Assembly (NCBI RefSeq): GCF_965638725.1
Contig: NC_134956.1
Location: 24,611,047-24,675,046 of the forward strand
Origin: Aptenodytes patagonicus
Taxonomy: Eukaryota > Chordata > Aves > Sphenisciformes > Spheniscidae
Length of the DNA stretch: 64,000 nt
Direction of reading: 5' to 3'
Each line of letters opens with the position of its first letter. The stretch's first letter is position 1. The notes under the pieces are model-generated. The model made no database searches. It saw only the letters and a list, made by a program, of their open reading frames with translations, and was not told where the DNA came from. Position numbers and translations under genes: made by a program. This document shows positions 23,071-35,200 of this stretch, piece by piece.

Positions 23071-24568
23071 ATGACACAGACGGCGGTGAGAAACGCCTTG
23101 CCGAGCTCAGGGCTCCACTCACAGAGGGGTAGGTGCCCGCTCTGCCCTGGGGGTTTCGAGCGCCTCGGGGGAGCTGGATTTCAGCTGCCGGAGCCGCTGG
23201 TCGTAGGCACTCTCGGCAAATCTCCCGCTGTAACTTCCAGCACCGTCTCATTCATGGGAGGCTCGCACTGTTGTTGCTTGGCAGTTAAGACAACCACCAA
23301 GAACTTTTTTTTTTTCCTTTCAGGAGGATTATTTTAGGGTATTATTAAACTATTTCTATAAAAGAAAAAAAAGGTGGCTATGTTTGACATCGTTTGCCAT
23401 CAGTGCCACTAGCTCAGCAGCACTTCTCACTGTTTTTCCCTGGACTCAGGCCCCCTACAAGGGAAGCAGGGACCTAAGAGTGCAGGGGGGAGTGTTCAGC
23501 AGAGCATCTAACCACCTCAGCTCCCCCTCCCTGAGCCCAGCGGCAGCAGCCACTGAGTCACTCCCAGGCCTTCTAACCAAAAAGGTGGCTTCAGCAGAAA
23601 CCCGCCTGGCCTGGCTGCTGCAGCCCCCTAACTCCGAGCAAAAGGCAGCAGGCTGGTGCTCATTCCCCTGTGCTGCCATCCCCCGAAAGCCACATCTCAA
23701 ACTCTACTTAGCCTTAGGCCTTGAATAAACATCTCTGTAGTTATTTTTAAAGATTTTTGGGAACCTTTAGCTCCATACAAGATGTAGAAATGTTAAATAC
23801 TTTGGCAAGTTCTTCCCTCCAGGGTTCACGTTCTTCCTCCTTCAGGCAATAAAACGGCTGTGGGAATCGCTGAGTATAACAACTCACCATGTGCGATGCT
23901 TTTTTTTCATTGTTCTGCCTTTTTCGGGAGAGTTCTGTAGGAGGAGGTGACCAGGGGTGAAATCCTAGCTCCAGTGGAGTCAAGGAGAGGTTTGCCCTTG
24001 GCTTCTGAGCGGCTCCTTTAGCATCTTGCAGGGCACTGAGAGATGGTAAATCTGCTTCAGGACCCAGCTGGGATGGCAGCGCTGGTGAGACGCTCGCCTC
24101 AGGTGAGACAGAGCAGCCACTGTTCCTCTTTGCCCTCAGATGAGGCGTCATTCATAGCTACACAGACACTAATTTCTTCACAGACTAGAACTGAACCACT
24201 TCTAGTGCAGAAAAGAGCCTTATGCCAATTGTGCTGCTTAGACGTGTGGCAGCTGAACGCCTCAAAGAGTGGTGTGTAATTGCAGAATACATTTTATTTC
24301 AACAGTGAATCATAAATGCTAAGCTGTGAAAGAGCTCTCCTAGGATTCATCCTGTTTGCCCCCTTGCCAATGCCAAACTGTTCCCAGGGCTGCGTTTCCT
24401 AACACTCTGTCTGCTCTGATTCAGAAGTGCAGGAGCAGCTTAATGAGCCGCTCACTGTCGAGGTGAAGGATCATACGCCTTGAGGACTGAACTTTGGATT
24501 TAAAAGGCTAAGTCATGGAAGGTTTTCATTAGTTTTACTTTAAGTGTCTTGGCTACAGTCTAGGCCCT
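23071..24568. other. Intergenic flank of the OXTR promoter
   Basis: GC content falls away from the island. No exon or mobile element was recognised. A T-rich tract followed by CAG at about 23306-23323 resembles a splice acceptor but has no coding continuation. Confidence 0.5.
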
Positions 24569-25738
24569 TTGCTCACATCCCACTTGCAGAGGCAGGGTCC
24601 TCCCCTGCCTTGCTGGCAGCGGAGCCCGGACGGGAGCACTGCAGCTGTGGCGGGGAGCCAGGGGCTGGTTACACGAGACACGGACAAGCCCCACATCGAG
24701 AGCAGTGAGAGGGAGCATCTCCGCTTTCTCATGAAAGGGGGCTGCAGTGTTACCCCTCCCCATCCAAAGAGGGGACTGAATTTCAAGAGGTACAGATGCT
24801 GCTGTGTGCCTTGGGTGCACGTGCACCCACTGGCCGTGGTGGGGTGGCCCCTGGCCCCACACTGCCTTCAGCATGCAGGCAGCTCCCTGTGGCCATCGTT
24901 TTCCTCTCCTGTCTCCTACCCAGCCTGCGACCTCCCCAGCAGCCATTTCCCTTGGATTTGTGGCTGGACAAGCTTCAGTCAGAGCTTTGTGTGCAGCTTC
25001 AACTGGTTTGCCGCTTGCCAAGACAGGCCGGCCGTGAAGACATGTCCAGGGAAACCAGGACTGACAGCATCCCCATCCACACAAAGTTTTGCTTCCCTCC
25101 TGGGCAGCTTGGAGACGGAAATCATTCACTGGGGTTTGGCATCAACCTCGCCAGTTATGCAACATACAACTCTTCCATGTATTTTCTCATCTATGACCCT
25201 GGTTTTTGGCTGTCACACTTTGGCAGCTAACATGCTTGTTTTAGTAAGCCCAAAAGATTCACCAAAGGCGAGAAATAAAAAGAAACCTCTTTGGTTGAAA
25301 ACAAATTCAGTAGCAGGTTCCTGCCCCGCCGTAGGCTGCCAGCCCCAGGCTGCTTCGTCCCCACATGCCACCGCCGGGCTGCTCCCAACAGTGCTGGGAC
25401 AGCAGCAAAGCTGCTGCCGGGCAGTTGCACAGGGACCCTGCGGGGATGAGAGTCGCCCCAGTCCCCACTGGCTTCGGTCAGGTCCGCACCTGATGGACAG
25501 GCTCCGGGCGCAGGGCTGTGCTTCACCACGGTGCCTCCACCGCGGGGATCGGCAGCGTGGCCGGGCAGGCTGCGAGGACCGAGCAGTCCCACAAATCCCC
25601 CTCCCGCACCGTTCCCAGCCCCCAGTGGACTCTGCCCAGCTTATTTTATCCCAGACCCCAAAACTGCTAAATGGCTTGAACCAGCTCTGGGACACGTGCA
25701 TGCCTGTCACCCGGGCTCGCAGGAGACATCGCGGCTGA
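24569..25738 (+). other. Long unrecognised open reading frame (389 codons without a stop)
   Basis: This is the longest stop-free run in the window. The frame opens at a TTG; the first ATG is at 24731, giving a 335-codon ATG-to-stop frame ending at 25738. I recognise no domain, signal peptide or membrane segment. The predicted product is rich in Ser, Pro, Cys, Gln and Trp, as expected of translated non-coding DNA of this composition. The opposite strand is also open for 189 and 208 codons here, which points to low stop density rather than selection. It lies about 2.7 kb beyond the OXTR start codon, with no visible promoter of its own. Most likely it is a chance frame; it is listed because its length is unusual. 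Confidence 0.12.
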
Positions 25739-27926
25739 CACAGCACTAACACTTTGATAAAAAGTAAAAAAACCCAAACCAACCCCCAAGCATGTGCCCG
25801 CTCCCCCGCCACGGGCTGCCTGTGCAGGCATCGTCTCATTCACCACTGCGCGGCTCTGTTTTTGGCCATTAGCCTTTGACAGTGTCCCAATGCTAACTGA
25901 TGAGTGCCAGGGTGAGGGCAAGGCTCTTAGAGGAAATTACTGCTTTACTAGACCAACGAGCAAGCTTTTTGGCAGCTCCAGGAGCACAGGTTCAAGCTCC
26001 CAGAGCAGCCCAGCCGCCGCTGCCCACAGGCAGTGCTCCAGCCTGCAGCAGAGCTTTCCAGGGCTGCCGCTGTGCTCATGGTCATGCCCTGCATGGAAAC
26101 TGCCCGATTTTGAGCCCTCCCTTGGAGCCCAAGCCTGCACAGGAGGCACGGGAGCTTGTCTGGGCTCCCTCGGGGTGTGTCCAGGAGCTGCCGAGGAAAC
26201 CTTCCCCCTTCCTGACCTCCCCGGAGCTCCCTGGTGCCGCTGGCCCGGTGCAGCACCCAGCCCTGCGTGGTGCATGGGCGATGAGCACAGCTGCTGAGGG
26301 TGATCTTCAAATCATGCTTGGGGCACAGGGAGCAAAAGATGCGATAAGCAGAAAACTCAGGCTTTTTTTTCTTTTCAACCTTCCCCTGCTTATTTTCTTT
26401 CTCTCAGTTTCTGTTAAAGGAAAATTTCCAACCGGTTCTCAAAACCACGAAGTCCAGTCAAAATAAACTCACCCTGTGACTGCCAGCTGCCATAAGAGTT
26501 CACCCCATTGCCCCTGTAAATGTTAATTTGAGCAAATAACAACAGCACGGAACAGCGGCTCTGCGCCGCGCAGCCGGTACCTGCGGACACAACCCATGAT
26601 AACGGCACCTGTGCAGGGGGAGAAGGGCCCTCTTGCAGCGGGTGCCCGGATCAGGCCCACCACAGGTGGCTGCGGCTCGTGGAGCTGGCCAGCAAGTTCA
26701 ACCTCCCGACCCGTGAAGACAATAACGCTGTCACTGTGTGAAATTAAAATGCTTTACTGTTAATTGCGTGGGGTTGCTGCCTGCTGTGTGATCTGTGCAG
26801 TGGAGGAACAGTTTTAGTTCTGCAACTGGAAACTGTATTACTGGCAGACGCCACTGCTGGGGGGTTTCCCTTCATAGAGGCGTGAGAGTCAAATACAAGA
26901 TTTCATCATTCCATCCATACAACAGTTTTCTCACATAAATTACCAAGTATAAAATCCCATGAGGGGCTCAGTAAAAAGGCACTTGCCAAAAACAAGGTCG
27001 TGGCTGCGCTGGCACAGCCCCGCGCACAGTGGCAGTGGGAAGAGAGGGAAGGGAACTGCCGTAGCAAAATGTCCCACCTATGCCGAAAGGGACACTGGGG
27101 GCTTGGGACAACATCCAGCTCCTGGTGCCGTTCCCCAGCCATTCCCACCGGGGCCGGGCGCCGGCCCCACAGCAGCGGGAGATGCTCGCAGCCCCTCGGT
27201 CCTTATTCAGGCAAAGCTGCGGCTGCCCCACAATTAAAAAACAAACACGTGATTTTAAAGCAAAGAATCTTGTGAGAATGAAAGGGCTTTCTGAGTCACC
27301 CCCAGCTCCTTCCAGCTTTAAAAATTCAATGATGCCACAGAGTTGGAAACATTTTTATTTTAAAAATACATGCTTTGGCATAATCAAAAGCACAAATGCT
27401 ACATAAAGCTAAATTTAATTGCATTTTCAGTTTACTGCTGCATCTGAAATAGCTGTTTTTCCAATAGCTATCTTGAATCCCAACTTTACAGTCCCCATGA
27501 TACAAGAGGTCTGGCACAACTTCAAGTCCAGGCCACTGTTTTACAGATGGAGTTGCAGCTGCTCATGAACTCTCATGTATGGATGTGGCTCATAGCAGGC
27601 ATTGCAAGCTAGAAAGCCAGGGTGTTTTATCTGGCTGCTTTTGCATGGGAAATTCTCTTTATCCTAGAATTTTTTCCTAGTCCTCACCCCCTGCATTCAG
27701 TCTGCAAGAGGCCCAACTTTGGTAAATTCACTAAAAATACAGAGATATGCAGTCCCATGCACACACCTCCTGGAAAAAAGCATATTAGTGCTTCAATAAA
27801 AAGCTGCTGAATGTTGTGGGCTTTAGATAAGGCTTGGGAATATACTAAGGGTAGAGAAAATTCTGAGTGTTTCCCTGTGTTTCTTAAATGTGCACATGAG
27901 TAAATCCCCAAGCATGATGTATGGTG
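25739..27926. other. Intergenic, nothing recognised
   Basis: Overlapping open frames of 60-190 codons occur on both strands at 25.8-26.5 kb without recognisable products. AT-rich sequence follows from about 27.2 kb. No repeat was recognised before the CR1 copy. Confidence 0.5.
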
Positions 27927-28461
27927 GGTGAGACCCCCCTGGAGCACTGCATCCCATCCAGCTCTGGAGCCCTCAGCACAAGACAGACATGGACCTGTTG
28001 GAGCGGGTCCAGAGGAGGGTCACAAAAATGATCAGGGGGATGGAACACCTCTCCTGTGAAGAAAGGCTGAGGGAGTTGGGGTTGTTCAGCCTGGAGAAGA
28101 GAAGGCTCCGGGGAGACCTTATTGCAGCCTATCAGTACTTAAAGGGGGCTTATAAAAAAGATGGGGACAGGCTTATTAGCAGGGCCTGTTGTGATAGGAC
28201 AAGGTGGAACGGTTTTAAACTAAAGGGGGGTAGATTTAGACTAGATATAAGGAAGAAATTTTTTACTCCGAGGGTGGTGAGGCACTGGCACAGGTTGCCC
28301 AGAGAGGTGGTGGATGCCCCATCCCTGGACACATTCCAGGTCAGGTTGGACAGGGCTCTGAGCAACCTGATCTAGTTGAAGATGTCCCTACCCACGGCAG
28401 GGCAGTTGGACTGGATGACCTTTAAAGGTCCCTTCCAACCCAAACTATTCTATGATTCTAC
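27927..28461 (+). mobile_element. CR1 LINE, 5'-truncated, sense orientation
   Basis: This is a plus-strand CR1 3' end. The reverse-transcriptase C-terminal frame is open at 27989-28375 (about 128 codons). It includes [11 protein letters not shown], then the [16 protein letters not shown] block and a [14 protein letters not shown] block. The 3' UTR ends with GTCCCTTCCAACCC and a short ATTCTATG-type tail at about 28446-28461. The catalytic domains are missing, so it cannot move. The subfamily differs from the copies at 4.3 and 42.9 kb in its 3' end. No target-site duplication was seen. Confidence 0.95.
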
Positions 28462-30839
28462 ATAAAATTCCTATGTAGCTATCCATCTGGTATACTGATT
28501 TTCAGAAGAATACACACTGAGCGTAAATATTGTAAAATACTTAAGTCAACAAGTCTTTGGAGACCAAACATGGAAATAGAAGCAATGCACAAAATTATTT
28601 GGTCCCAGTTACTCAAAATTCATTGTGTTAATGAGTTAGCTGATTAGTGGTAACAACACAGCGCTGCACCGTTTTGAGATGAGGGTAAAATACTGCTACA
28701 CTCTTAGGTAATGTCATACCACCAGTTACATCACCTGACTGCCTAAACCATGCTCTTGGCCATGGTATTTCTTTTTGTTACTTAAAAAAACAAAAAACAA
28801 ACAACAAACCCAAAAACAAGTCCTCAGATTGACTGTAGTAAACAACCTCATGGAAAAATACAGCTGAAGCCCATTGTCATTTCAAGCATTCCTGCTCTAG
28901 TGCACAAACTGGCTTGTTGGGGCTCTGCACAGAGCTGTCCTGATAGCTGTTGTTCTGTTTTGGAAACTGTATCATCAGAGCATTACTGGGAGGGAAAAAA
29001 GAGCCAGAAAAGCTGGCTTGCACACAGACAAACGAAGAAGGGAGGAACAACTTGGATGCTGCAGTCTCAAGCTTTAGAAATCATTCGCAGTACAAAAAGA
29101 GAATTTGCATGAGTTCATGCCACGCATGAAGACCATTTCTTCTTTTCCCTTCTTTTTCTTTATCTAGGAACACTGAACTTACCAGAGAACTCAGTGTTAA
29201 GATCCTTTTACATCATGTCGCTGTAAGGTTCACGGGATTCAAACCATTTCCTTCACAGAAATCCTCTACTTACTGAAAACTGTCAGCCTCTGCTCCCATG
29301 GCCTTCTGCATATACCAGTGCAGAAGCCCAAGTCATGCTTATCCAACTTTTGGAGATAAAGTCTTGAAAAAGAGCCTGAATTTCTTGGCATTAAACCAGC
29401 ACCCATTTCCATAATCGTTACCATTAATACTGCAGCACTGCAAGTAAAAAACCCCACCAGAGCCTCTGAAGATGCACTAGTTTTTTGCTTGGTACCAAGA
29501 AACGCAGAAGGATGCCATCTCCTGCTCCAGGGCCCGATTCCCCCCCGGGATACAGCAGCAATGCTCCATTCAAATCAATGAGCTTAAACCTATTTAAACT
29601 AGAGCAGGCTATGGATCACGCTGATCCTATAATCCAGGCTAGGCCTATAATCCAGAAAGTCCTATTTAGGCTGTGGCAGACATTCACAAGGTAGACATCC
29701 ATGGTTTCTTAGAGAAACCCACACAATACCATCTTCTGCCTGTCGCGCGCCGGCTCGGGGGTACCTGTGACAGGCAGGGAGGGGACGGGAGCCGCAGGCA
29801 CCGAGGAGCAATGGCTGCACCAGGTCGCTCAGGTGCTGCCGTGCCGCAGAGCCCTGAGGAGCTCGGTACAGGCAGAGGGCTGACAGCGCCGTGCATCGCA
29901 GCCCGGCTCAAAACTGCCCCGGGGTCCCTCCCCAGCCAGGCTGGGCATTTCACCTGGGGAGAGAGGAAGGGTGGTGGGGGGTTACACGGGTTATGCCCAA
30001 CACAGATAACCTGCAAAGGGTAATAAACACTCTCTCCACCCACCTCCTTGCAGGAACTGAACCTGCCTGGCTGAGGTTTTCTACATGGCTCCAGAATGAC
30101 ATTGTTCATGCTAAAATGTTTCCCACTTCATCCCATTACAGCCTCAAAGCCCATAAAAATCAATGGAGCCTGCACAGACCCTGGGAATAACAAGCTGGCC
30201 TAATACAGGATGGGGGAAATATATATACATATGTTTTTTAACAAAGACTTCAGTTTCAAGCTTTTGGGAGATTATATAATAATTTTACTACTTTTTTTTG
30301 TTTGTTTTTTACTGTATAACTTCATGCTATTTACTTCAGTTGCCCTGAATGCTCATTCGTCAACAGGGAGAAATAAAAAGCAAAACAAATACAGTGAGAT
30401 CCGGTACCCTGCCTCCGTCCCCCGAGGCCGCTCCAGCTCGGGATGGCAGGGCCGTACCCGCAGGGACAGGGCTGCTGCCCACGGCTCCGCTGGGCGGGCG
30501 ATGCGGTTTCTGACCCAGCCAAGGCGCTGATGAACAGCAATCAGAAAAATGCATGTGCAGCAAAAACAAGTTTTATGGTGCCTGCAAAACCAAGGTACAA
30601 AATGACATATTATTGAGCATCACCTCCTATTAACTAAATTTTTCCATACACATAGGTATGAATCATTCATTTAACGCCAAGTACCTGATGTGCAAGCACT
30701 GGCCCTGTACTGCAGGCTTCAATTCGTGCGCACAAAGAGCTACAGAAAAATGCTTTTGTCCATTAAAATGAGGCACATTTCTATTTGAGCATAACATCTT
30801 ACCTTGTTATGGTAAAGATAGAGGAGCCAGAACAAAAAT

Positions 30840-31105
30840 GAAATATATATGTCTACCTATTTTAAAACATATTCATATGTAAATTATACAATTTATATAT
30901 ATATAAAAGAAAGTGAATCAACTTTGGTGCTCATCACTTCTTCAAAAAAATCTGTACTGAGTGATACGAAAGGGAGTGCAGTCCTTCTCAAGATAGTTAA
31001 ATATATACACGTGTGTATATATACATGTGTGTGAGTATATAAGTAGGCATATGTCCAGAAATGTCCCTACAGGTGTGTGTGAGTGTGTGTGTGTTTATAT
31101 ACACT
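30840..31105. repeat. AT / TG alternating purine-pyrimidine tract
   Basis: Clusters of TATATA, ACGTGTGTATATATACATGTGTG and a TG-rich block at 31071-31095 alternate purine and pyrimidine over much of the stretch. It is an imperfect, interrupted microsatellite with potential for Z-DNA or cruciform structure. Confidence 0.75.
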
Positions 31106-32175
31106 GCCCACCCTCCGTGACTGACACACCATTTCTCTCACACCGAATACCTGCCATGCAACCACCAGCCCAGGCTCCAGGAATGCATCCGTGGGACCAA
31201 ATAATTAACCAGGGCAGCAAGCTTTCGCTCTGAAAAGGAAGCCCAGCTACATTTATACAAACTTCTCTGCCTCACTAATTATTCCCCATTTGCAGTAATG
31301 TGTTTACCTTCTCCTTCCTGAAGTTAGTAATTTGTCCTTCTCTTTATTTAATTTCAGGTGGTTGATTTTGAGCCAACTCACCAATTTGTTAGAATCATTT
31401 TTAATTCAGGTCCTCTCCTTCAGAGCGCTCCCAGCGACTCCTCCACCGCCGTGGTGTGAAAAAACCACGATTATTTACTTTCTTCTGAACAGAAAATGAC
31501 TGGTGCTAGGCTTGTCCAACAGGCAATGGTGATGATTTAGCTTAAATTCCTGCACCTGGGCAAGGCATTCAAATTCCAAAATATCTGTTCTTCTATCAGA
31601 ATGGAATCTCCTTAAACCAAAGGATCATTTATTGATTACTCATGCCAGCAAACACCCTTGGAGAAGTGGCGTCGAGGCACCACGGACCCTGCCCATCCCC
31701 TGCCCGCCTCCAGCCTCCGCGGGTCCATCGCAGGGGCACACAGCCCACCTGCCGCATCCTCGGCTCCCACCGCCCAGTCCTGGCTGCCATGGAGAGCTCT
31801 CAAATTCAGAGCAGAACTTGGCCGGAACGCAGCCAGCATCCAGCCCAGACTGCCCTACACGTCAGTGCGAAGGTCAGCGTCCCACAAGGCTCAGGTACAC
31901 TCAATTGTCGTAGGCAGCTCTTAAGGAATAAAGTAACATCTGTTTTATATTAGCAGAAAAGCTCCCTGACTGCTTGTTCTTGGCTGTCCGTTTCACGACC
32001 GTGTTACGAAACCACCTTCAAGAAGGACACACGGCGGGTGTGTGCGCTCCTGGCCGCCACCGCCCAGGCAGGGATGGGGAGCCTGTCGCTTCCGTGCCAA
32101 CACCGTGCACGCATGCACGCACCCACGCATGGCCCCGCTCAGCGCAGGTGCTCCAGGTGCCCCAGATACGGCTGC

Positions 32176-32204
32176 TGGATGCAGGATGCTGGATGCTGGA
32201 TGCT
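32176..32204. repeat. Short GGATGCW tandem repeat (four copies)
   Basis: Four head-to-tail copies of a seven-base unit, GGATGCA once then GGATGCT three times. It is too short to be a minisatellite but could vary in length. Confidence 0.8.
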
Positions 32205-35200
32205 TTTTGGCCGGCTGGTGGAAGCGGCTCTGCAGCTGCTTCGCACTCCTGTGCCCAGCGCTGGCTCTGCGGGACGGGGCTCAGCCGCTCCGGGGAAACC
32301 CCGCAAAGCCGGGGGCAGTGCCTGCAAGACTCCAACAGGTACAGCTCAAACCTCCCGCGGATAATCACAGAACTGTGGGCTACCTTTACTCAGCCTTTAT
32401 TACTCCAGCAAGGTACTATTCAATACTTCCGCTATGTATAAACTAATCAGGACAGAATAATTTATTATGAAACTTTTTCTCAGCTGAAACTTTGCACGAA
32501 GAAATGTGTAAACCACATATGCAAAAACACAGAAAACCCACCCAAAACCACAGCATGCACTGAACAGACAGATTTAAAGGCGTTTTTCAGGATTATTGCA
32601 TTAAATTTTCAAGAAGACATGCATTTCCCCCCTAGTCATTGCATGTTTCATGCTCTGTGTGTTCACACGGTTTTACACTCCATTTTCTCATCTCACGCAT
32701 TGGTTACCTTGCCAGTTCTCGGTCTCTGCCCTCACCAGCAGGGCTGATCCCTGCTTCACAAGGCTGTATGCATGGTGCTGCTCCTATTAAAATGTCAGTA
32801 CCCACAGGCACTTTTGCATTCAGTCAATTGCATTGAACATGGCAAAATGGAAAGATCCCACTGAAATGCCTACCACCACGGACTACTTTCACCCAGACAT
32901 TTTTTTAACATCAGAAGTTAAATAGCTGCTTCATAAAGAAAGGCACCAACTGGAAAAATTCCTAATATCAAAATTAATACTTCTGCTGATTAAACATTTC
33001 AATTTAAAATGTGTGTTGACACCAGGCAAGTACTACGCACTGGAGCACAGTGCCCCAAATCTGCGGCGGGTGGGACCCTCCTCATATGGATTCCACAGAG
33101 CCACAACAGCTTGTACGGACAAAAGGGTCCAGTCACAATGGTCCTTGCAACAGATCAAGCTATGTAATCATAATTTTTTCACTCTGTTTTATGTGGTGGG
33201 TTTTTTTTTTTTAAACCTCAAATTAAATTTTCTTATGTATGACCACCGCTTTGAAAGTCAACACAATGGAGTACAAGATAGGGGCAAGTTTTCTAAAAAG
33301 CCCTAATGGTACCTGTACAGCAATTTTCACTTATGCAAACTAAGTCCAAATGAAGTAAAATTTTTTATATACTCATTATTCCTTACGCATCTAGACATAT
33401 TCAGCTGGCTTTTAAATCACACCCTTTCCATCAGGGTCAGCGATGGGGTAGTCCTCAGGTGAATCCAGCCCGTCGCTGATAAAAGGAGCTAGCAGCCGAA
33501 GATGTCTTAATAGGCATGAATGAAAACTGAACAAACAAAAGTAGCAATTAATGAGCAAACCAGAAAACCAAGCTGTGATTTGTCATTCATTATCAAGGTA
33601 AAGGGAAATCAGCTGGCTTGTTAATTAACTGTCACTAAGTGCGAACAGGAGCCCAGCATGTTGCAGTCCCCTGCCAAAGGCTTTCCAGAGCACAGAGGAT
33701 GAGGAATGGCCGATCTGCCATGGAACACGGAAACTGGGAGCTTGGCCAGCAGTGACAGACCCTGGGGGAGAGCCATGCGTGGGTTTGCCACGCAGACCCA
33801 AGCCGCAGAAACCCTCACTCACGGGGGCCTTCAAGACCCAGTCGAAGCCCCAGTCTGATTTTCCTGAATGTTAAAAGCTGTTGCAAGTGGTGGGGATGTA
33901 GCATCCTAGAAGACACAACTGTGCAATACGTCGTCCTTGCTGCCTTTTCTCAAGCAGCAGCAACTGAAGCTGCAGCCCCCGGCGTGGGCGCAGCGCGGTG
34001 TGGCTGCGGCACAGCACGGGCACAGTCTCAAGCCTGGCACACGCCGGGCAGAGCTGCTGCCCTGGCCGGTGCAGCCCTGCGAGTAGGAGCCCGTCTCCAG
34101 CCAGCAGCAAGGGCTGGTCACAGGATCCCGTTGGGAGGGCAGAGCCGGCACACAGAGAGCATCCCCAGAGAGAGGCTCGCTTCTCTGGGAAACAAGCAAA
34201 ATATGTTCTCTTGCATCCTGCATGACGATGGTCGTTAACCCAAGCAGGCGCTGGACTCGGGCTGGGAGCTGCAATCACAGCAATGCGACCGCCTGGCTAT
34301 AAAAAGAGACATGATTCAGATGTCAACCTAAAAAAAAAGGTTCTTTCTAACCACAGTCAGACACAACTCACTCACTGAGCTCACAACGTTACCAGAGTAT
34401 TTCCAGATCCCCCCGGTGATGAGATGAGAAGGGGCTGGCGTGCCAGCCTGACCTGCCGGACGACAGGTCCCTGGCTCATAAGCAGCCAAAACCCAGCCCG
34501 GCTCTGCGCTCCCTGGGGACACCAACAGCCTCTGGCACGAGGCAGTCGAATCCCATACCTGGAGATCCTGGTGTGCCCACGTCTGCCTGTGCCTGGGTGG
34601 ATCGATCGGGATCAGAATATGGTTTAGGGACGCCAGGTCCAGTGTCCTTATTGCCACCAACCGCCTCGAAGCACCTCTGCCTTTGCTGCCCAAGAGAGAT
34701 GTACCTGTGACCCACCTGCCTCACAGCTGAGAAAGAATCAAAAAAAATTTTTCTTGCTATCATTTTTAATGGAAAATTACTTACTAACAAAGATGCTTCA
34801 CTGAAATTTCATCAAGCCACTTCATATGCATAAAAGTAACTGCCTGACATGTACAGCCAAAGGGGAGTCACCCAGAATAACGAGATGAACCAGGGACAAA
34901 AAGACCACGTGTTTAAATCCCAAGTGCAGATCCTCAACGCTGCCCAGCTACTGCCTTTTTCCCCCGTTGCAGTGCTGGGGGAACCAAACGTTTTGCCCAA
35001 AAGTCTTCCTGCATGCACAGCTTCACTTGCTGCATTACTTCATCTTCTAACTGTGAATGAAATATTCCAAAGCAAGTGAGGGCAAAGCAAGAAATCAGGT
35101 GCTAGTTTTAAAAGGTTAGACTAAACGTGATTAGAAACCTTTCGAATTTCAGGGCAGAGTGCGTAATTAGAATTAATTTTACATCTCAAACGTGAAATAA

